From Nocardioides alpinus (lineage in GTDB: Bacteria > Actinomycetota > Actinomycetes > Propionibacteriales > Nocardioidaceae), in contig NZ_FOKC01000002.1 of NCBI RefSeq assembly GCF_900112035.1, forward strand, positions 186,001-250,000: DNA of 64,000 nt. The letters are read 5' to 3'. Within the stretch, counting starts at the first letter, position 1; every line of letters starts with the position of its first letter. Of this stretch, positions 61,646-64,000 are shown in pieces. A program made the position numbers and the translations under genes. The notes beneath the pieces are model-generated. The model had not been told where the DNA came from, did not search any database, and was given only the letters and a program-made list of their open reading frames with translations.

Positions 61646-63217
61646 TCACTTCAGGAACTGCGAGAAGTCCTTCGGCAGGTTCAGCTGCTCGGCGGCCTTC
61701 TCGTAGTCGACCTCGGCGCCGTCGGGGTTGCCGAACGGGTTGGCGCCCTTCTCCGCGGCTGCGGCCTTCTCGGCCGCCTGCTGCTGGGCTGCCTTGGCCG
61801 GGTTGCCCGAGACGCGCTTCTTGCCCTTCTTGCCCTTCGCGGCCGGCTGCTGGCGGGCACCGGCGCGCTTGCCGCCGCCCAGTCCCGGCATGCCCGGCAT
61901 GCCGGGCATGCCGCCGCCGTTGGCCATCTGCTCCATCATCTTGCGCGCCTCGAAGAAGCGGTCGACGAGCTGGTTGACGTCGGAGACCTGACGCCCCGAG
62001 CCCTTGGCGATGCGGGCGCGGCGCGAGCCGTCGATGATCTTGGGGTTGTCCCGCTCGGCCGGGGTCATCGACTGGATGATCGCCTGGATGCGGTCGATCT
62101 CGCGCTCGTCGAAGTTCTCCAGCTGGTCGCGGAACTGACCCATCCCGGGGAGCATCCCCATGATCTTGGTCATCGACCCGAGCTTGCGGATCTGCATCAT
62201 CTGCTGGAGGAAGTCCTCCAGGGTAAAGCCGCCCTTGGTGGCGAGCTTCTCGGCGGCCCGCATCGACTGCTCGGAGTCGAAGGCCTTCTCGGCCTGCTCG
62301 ATCAGGGTGAGCATGTCGCCCATGTCGAGGATGCGCGAGGCCATCCGGTCGGGGTGGAAGAGGTCAAAGTCGGTCATCTTCTCGCCGCTGGAGGCGAACA
62401 TGACCGGCTTGCCGGTGATCGAGCGGATCGAGAGCGCCGCACCGCCGCGGGCGTCGCCGTCGAGCTTGGTCAGCACGACGCCGTCGTAGCCGACTCCGTC
62501 GAGGAATGCCTGGGCGGTGACGACCGCGTCCTGGCCGATCATCGCGTCGACGACGAAGAGCACCTCGTCGGGCTGCACGGCGTCGCGGATGTCGGCGGCC
62601 TGCTGCATCAGTGTCTCGTCGACGCCGAGGCGACCGGCCGTGTCGATGATGACCACGTCGTGCAGCTTGCGCCTCGCCTCCTCGATGGAGGCGCGCGCGA
62701 CCTCGACGGGGTTCCCCGTGCCGTTGCCCGGCTCGGGGGCGAAGACCGGCACGCCGACGCGCTCGCCGTTGACCTGGAGCTGCTGCACCGCGTTGGGACG
62801 CTGGAGGTCGGCGGCGACCAGCATCGGTGTCTTGTCCTGGTCCTTGAGCCACAGCGCGAGCTTGGCCGCGAGCGTCGTCTTGCCGGCGCCCTGGAGACCG
62901 GCGAGCATGATCACGGTCGGGCCGGACTTGGCGTAGCGCAGGCGGCGGGTCTCGCCGCCGAGGATCGTGACGAGCTCCTCGTGGACGATCTTGATGATCA
63001 TCTGCGCGGGGTTGAGCGCGCCGCTGACCTCCTCGGAGCGGGCCCGCTCCTTCACCGCGCCGACGAACTCCTTGACCACCGGCAGGGCGACGTCGGCCTC
63101 GAGCAGCGCGATGCGGATCTCGCGCGCAGTGGCGTCGATGTCGGCCTCGGAGAGCTTGCCCTTGCCCCGGAGGTTCTTGAAGGTGTCGGCAAGGCGGTCG
63201 GAGAGAGTGGCGAACAC
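61646..63217 (-). CDS. ffh: Signal recognition particle protein Ffh
   Basis: Ffh is the SRP GTPase that binds signal sequences and SRP RNA. The 523 residues show the N domain, the G domain with GLQGAGKTTLAAKLA, VIIDTAGRLGVDE and LTKLDGDARGG, and the methionine-rich M domain (FLQQMMQIRKLGSMTKIMGM, GMPGMPGMPG). A long Lys/Ala tail ends NLPKDFSQFLK. The start is GTG (reading FATLSDRLADTFKNLRGKG). glnD lies upstream, the usual actinobacterial order. Confidence 0.96.
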   Translation of the reverse strand: MFATLSDRLADTFKNLRGKGKLSEADIDATAREIRIALLEADVALPVVKEFVGAVKERARSEEVSGALNPAQMIIKIVHEELVTILGGETRRLRYAKSGPTVIMLAGLQGAGKTTLAAKLALWLKDQDKTPMLVAADLQRPNAVQQLQVNGERVGVPVFAPEPGNGTGNPVEVARASIEEARRKLHDVVIIDTAGRLGVDETLMQQAADIRDAVQPDEVLFVVDAMIGQDAVVTAQAFLDGVGYDGVVLTKLDGDARGGAALSIRSITGKPVMFASSGEKMTDFDLFHPDRMASRILDMGDMLTLIEQAEKAFDSEQSMRAAEKLATKGGFTLEDFLQQMMQIRKLGSMTKIMGMLPGMGQFRDQLENFDEREIDRIQAIIQSMTPAERDNPKIIDGSRRARIAKGSGRQVSDVNQLVDRFFEARKMMEQMANGGGMPGMPGMPGLGGGKRAGARQQPAAKGKKGKKRVSGNPAKAAQQQAAEKAAAAEKGANPFGNPDGAEVDYEKAAEQLNLPKDFSQFLK

Positions 63218-63365
63218 GGTGTGGTCAGTCCTCGGTGTCGTACGACGGGTGGGCGCGGGCGTGCCCGCACGATCGCCCAAGCCTAACCGGCGGGCGGGGT
63301 TTGGCCGGATCCAGCGCGACCGGGTGCGCTTCCGCCTCCCCCTGCCCGGTCCCGCCGGGCCCTCC

Positions 63366-63509
63366 GGGGGTGGCGGCAGATCGCAGTCCGACGACACGAT
63401 TCCCCACCATGTGCCGCCACCCCCGGCAGCCGGCCCGCGATGGTGGCGGCAGATCGCAGTCCGACGACACGATTCCCCACCATGTGCCGCCACCCCCGGC
63501 AGCCGGCCC
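63366..63509. repeat. Two identical tandem copies of a palindromic element between glnD and ffh
   Basis: Copies 63369-63436 and 63442-63509 (period 73) are identical over 68 nt. Each has arms GGTGGCGGCA and TGCCGCCACC around a 33-nt loop, extended to 13 bp in the first copy. They start a few bases after the glnD stop and could end its transcript. Confidence 0.8.
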
Positions 63510-63515
63510 CGACGC

Positions 63516-64000
63516 TCAACCCTCGAGGGCGCCCCGCACGGCGTGGGCGGCCGTGGCTGCCCGCTCCTCGGTCGGACGCACTCCCCCGACCTCCTGGACG
63601 TAGAACACGTCGACGGCCTGCGGCCCCAACGTCGACACGTGGGCCGACGCGACGGTCAGGCCGAGGTCGGCGAGGGTCGTGAGGACCAGGTGGACGACGC
63701 CGGGACGATCGGAGGTCCGGATCTCCAACACCAGCGACTGGCGTGAGGCGGCCGGACGCACCTCGACGATGGGCGGCAGCTCGTCGACGCCCCGCGCCGG
63801 AGGTGACGGCAGGCGCTGGGTGCCCTCGGCCACCCGCCGGATGCGGTCGCGCACGACGGCCGGGTCGAGGTAGGCGTCGGGGACCTCCCAGGCGCTGACG
63901 CCCCACTCCCCCTCGGAGTCGACCTGGGCCCACGCCCGCGCGGCCTTCACCGGCACCCGCAGCGCGGCGAGACCGCCGGCGACGTCGGCCAGCAGCCCGA
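63516..64000 (-). CDS. glnD: [Protein-PII] uridylyltransferase, C-terminal end (runs off right edge)
   Basis: About 160 C-terminal residues of GlnD, the nitrogen sensor that uridylylates or adenylylates PII. The visible part ends with an ACT domain, which senses glutamine: SLVLEIRTSDRPGVVHLVLT, TLADLGLTVASAHVSTLG and VDVFYVQEVGG. The start and catalytic domains are outside the window. Its place upstream of ffh supports the call. Confidence 0.88.
   Translation of the reverse strand, partial: GLLADVAGGLAALRVPVKAARAWAQVDSEGEWGVSAWEVPDAYLDPAVVRDRIRRVAEGTQRLPSPPARGVDELPPIVEVRPAASRQSLVLEIRTSDRPGVVHLVLTTLADLGLTVASAHVSTLGPQAVDVFYVQEVGGVRPTEERAATAAHAVRGALEG

Overview
The window is a high-GC actinobacterial chromosome segment. 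Gene order and protein sequence fit the Propionibacteriales, most like Nocardioides, although that placement is my inference. Evidence is the very high GC at third codon positions, frequent GTG starts, many 1-4 bp gene overlaps (GTGA/ATGA/TGATG), and the actinobacterial order dxr-rseP-ispG, cdsA-frr-pyrH-tsf-rpsB, xerC-dprA-comM-yraN-DUF2469-rnhB-lepB-rplS-trmD-rimM-khpA-rpsP and ffh-glnD. I see no tRNA, rRNA, CRISPR array, prophage or intact insertion sequence.

Layout. 1-3085 (minus): rimP-nusA-ylxR-infB, with infB cut by the left edge and a possible alternative-hairpin leader before it. 3200-7410: a lipoprotein/ferritin-like pair, proS and a secreted protein. 7417-12449: an accessory island with a TPR-CHAT protease, a divergent subtilisin-like protease lacking an export signal, and a sigma factor coupled to a small beta-rich protein. 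12525-24869: GNAT, ispG, rseP and dxr, interrupted by a transglutaminase / circularly permuted ATP-grasp / alpha-E cluster. 24882-33438: an acyl-CoA-synthetase-like fragment, an M1 peptidase, a RIO-type kinase with an overlapping upstream ORF, a LOG-like protein, a glycosyltransferase, rlmN and small genes. 33448-48533: a long, mostly minus-strand run of translation, envelope and DNA-processing genes. 48706-50562: an ECF sigma factor, a putative membrane anti-sigma factor and a secreted protein, with matching promoter motifs before the sigma gene and the secreted gene. 50672-61517: GNAT, amidohydrolase, a giant (about 2560 aa) secreted multidomain protein, another secreted protein and a NYN/PIN-like protein. 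61646-64000: ffh and the 3' end of glnD.

Functionally, the backbone is ribosome biogenesis and translation (rimP, nusA, infB, proS, frr, tsf, rpsB, rplS, trmD, rimM, khpA, rpsP), isoprenoid and phospholipid precursors (ispG, dxr, cdsA), protein export (lepB, rseP, ffh) and DNA uptake or recombination (xerC, dprA, comM). The accessory pieces most worth attention are the CHAT/S8/sigma module, the matching ECF promoters, the giant secreted enzyme, the TrmD-GNAT fusion, the infB leader, and several intergenic palindromes duplicated in tandem. At least fifteen genes carry a TANNNT -10-like hexamer 6-7 nt before the start codon, suggesting that leaderless transcription is common here.
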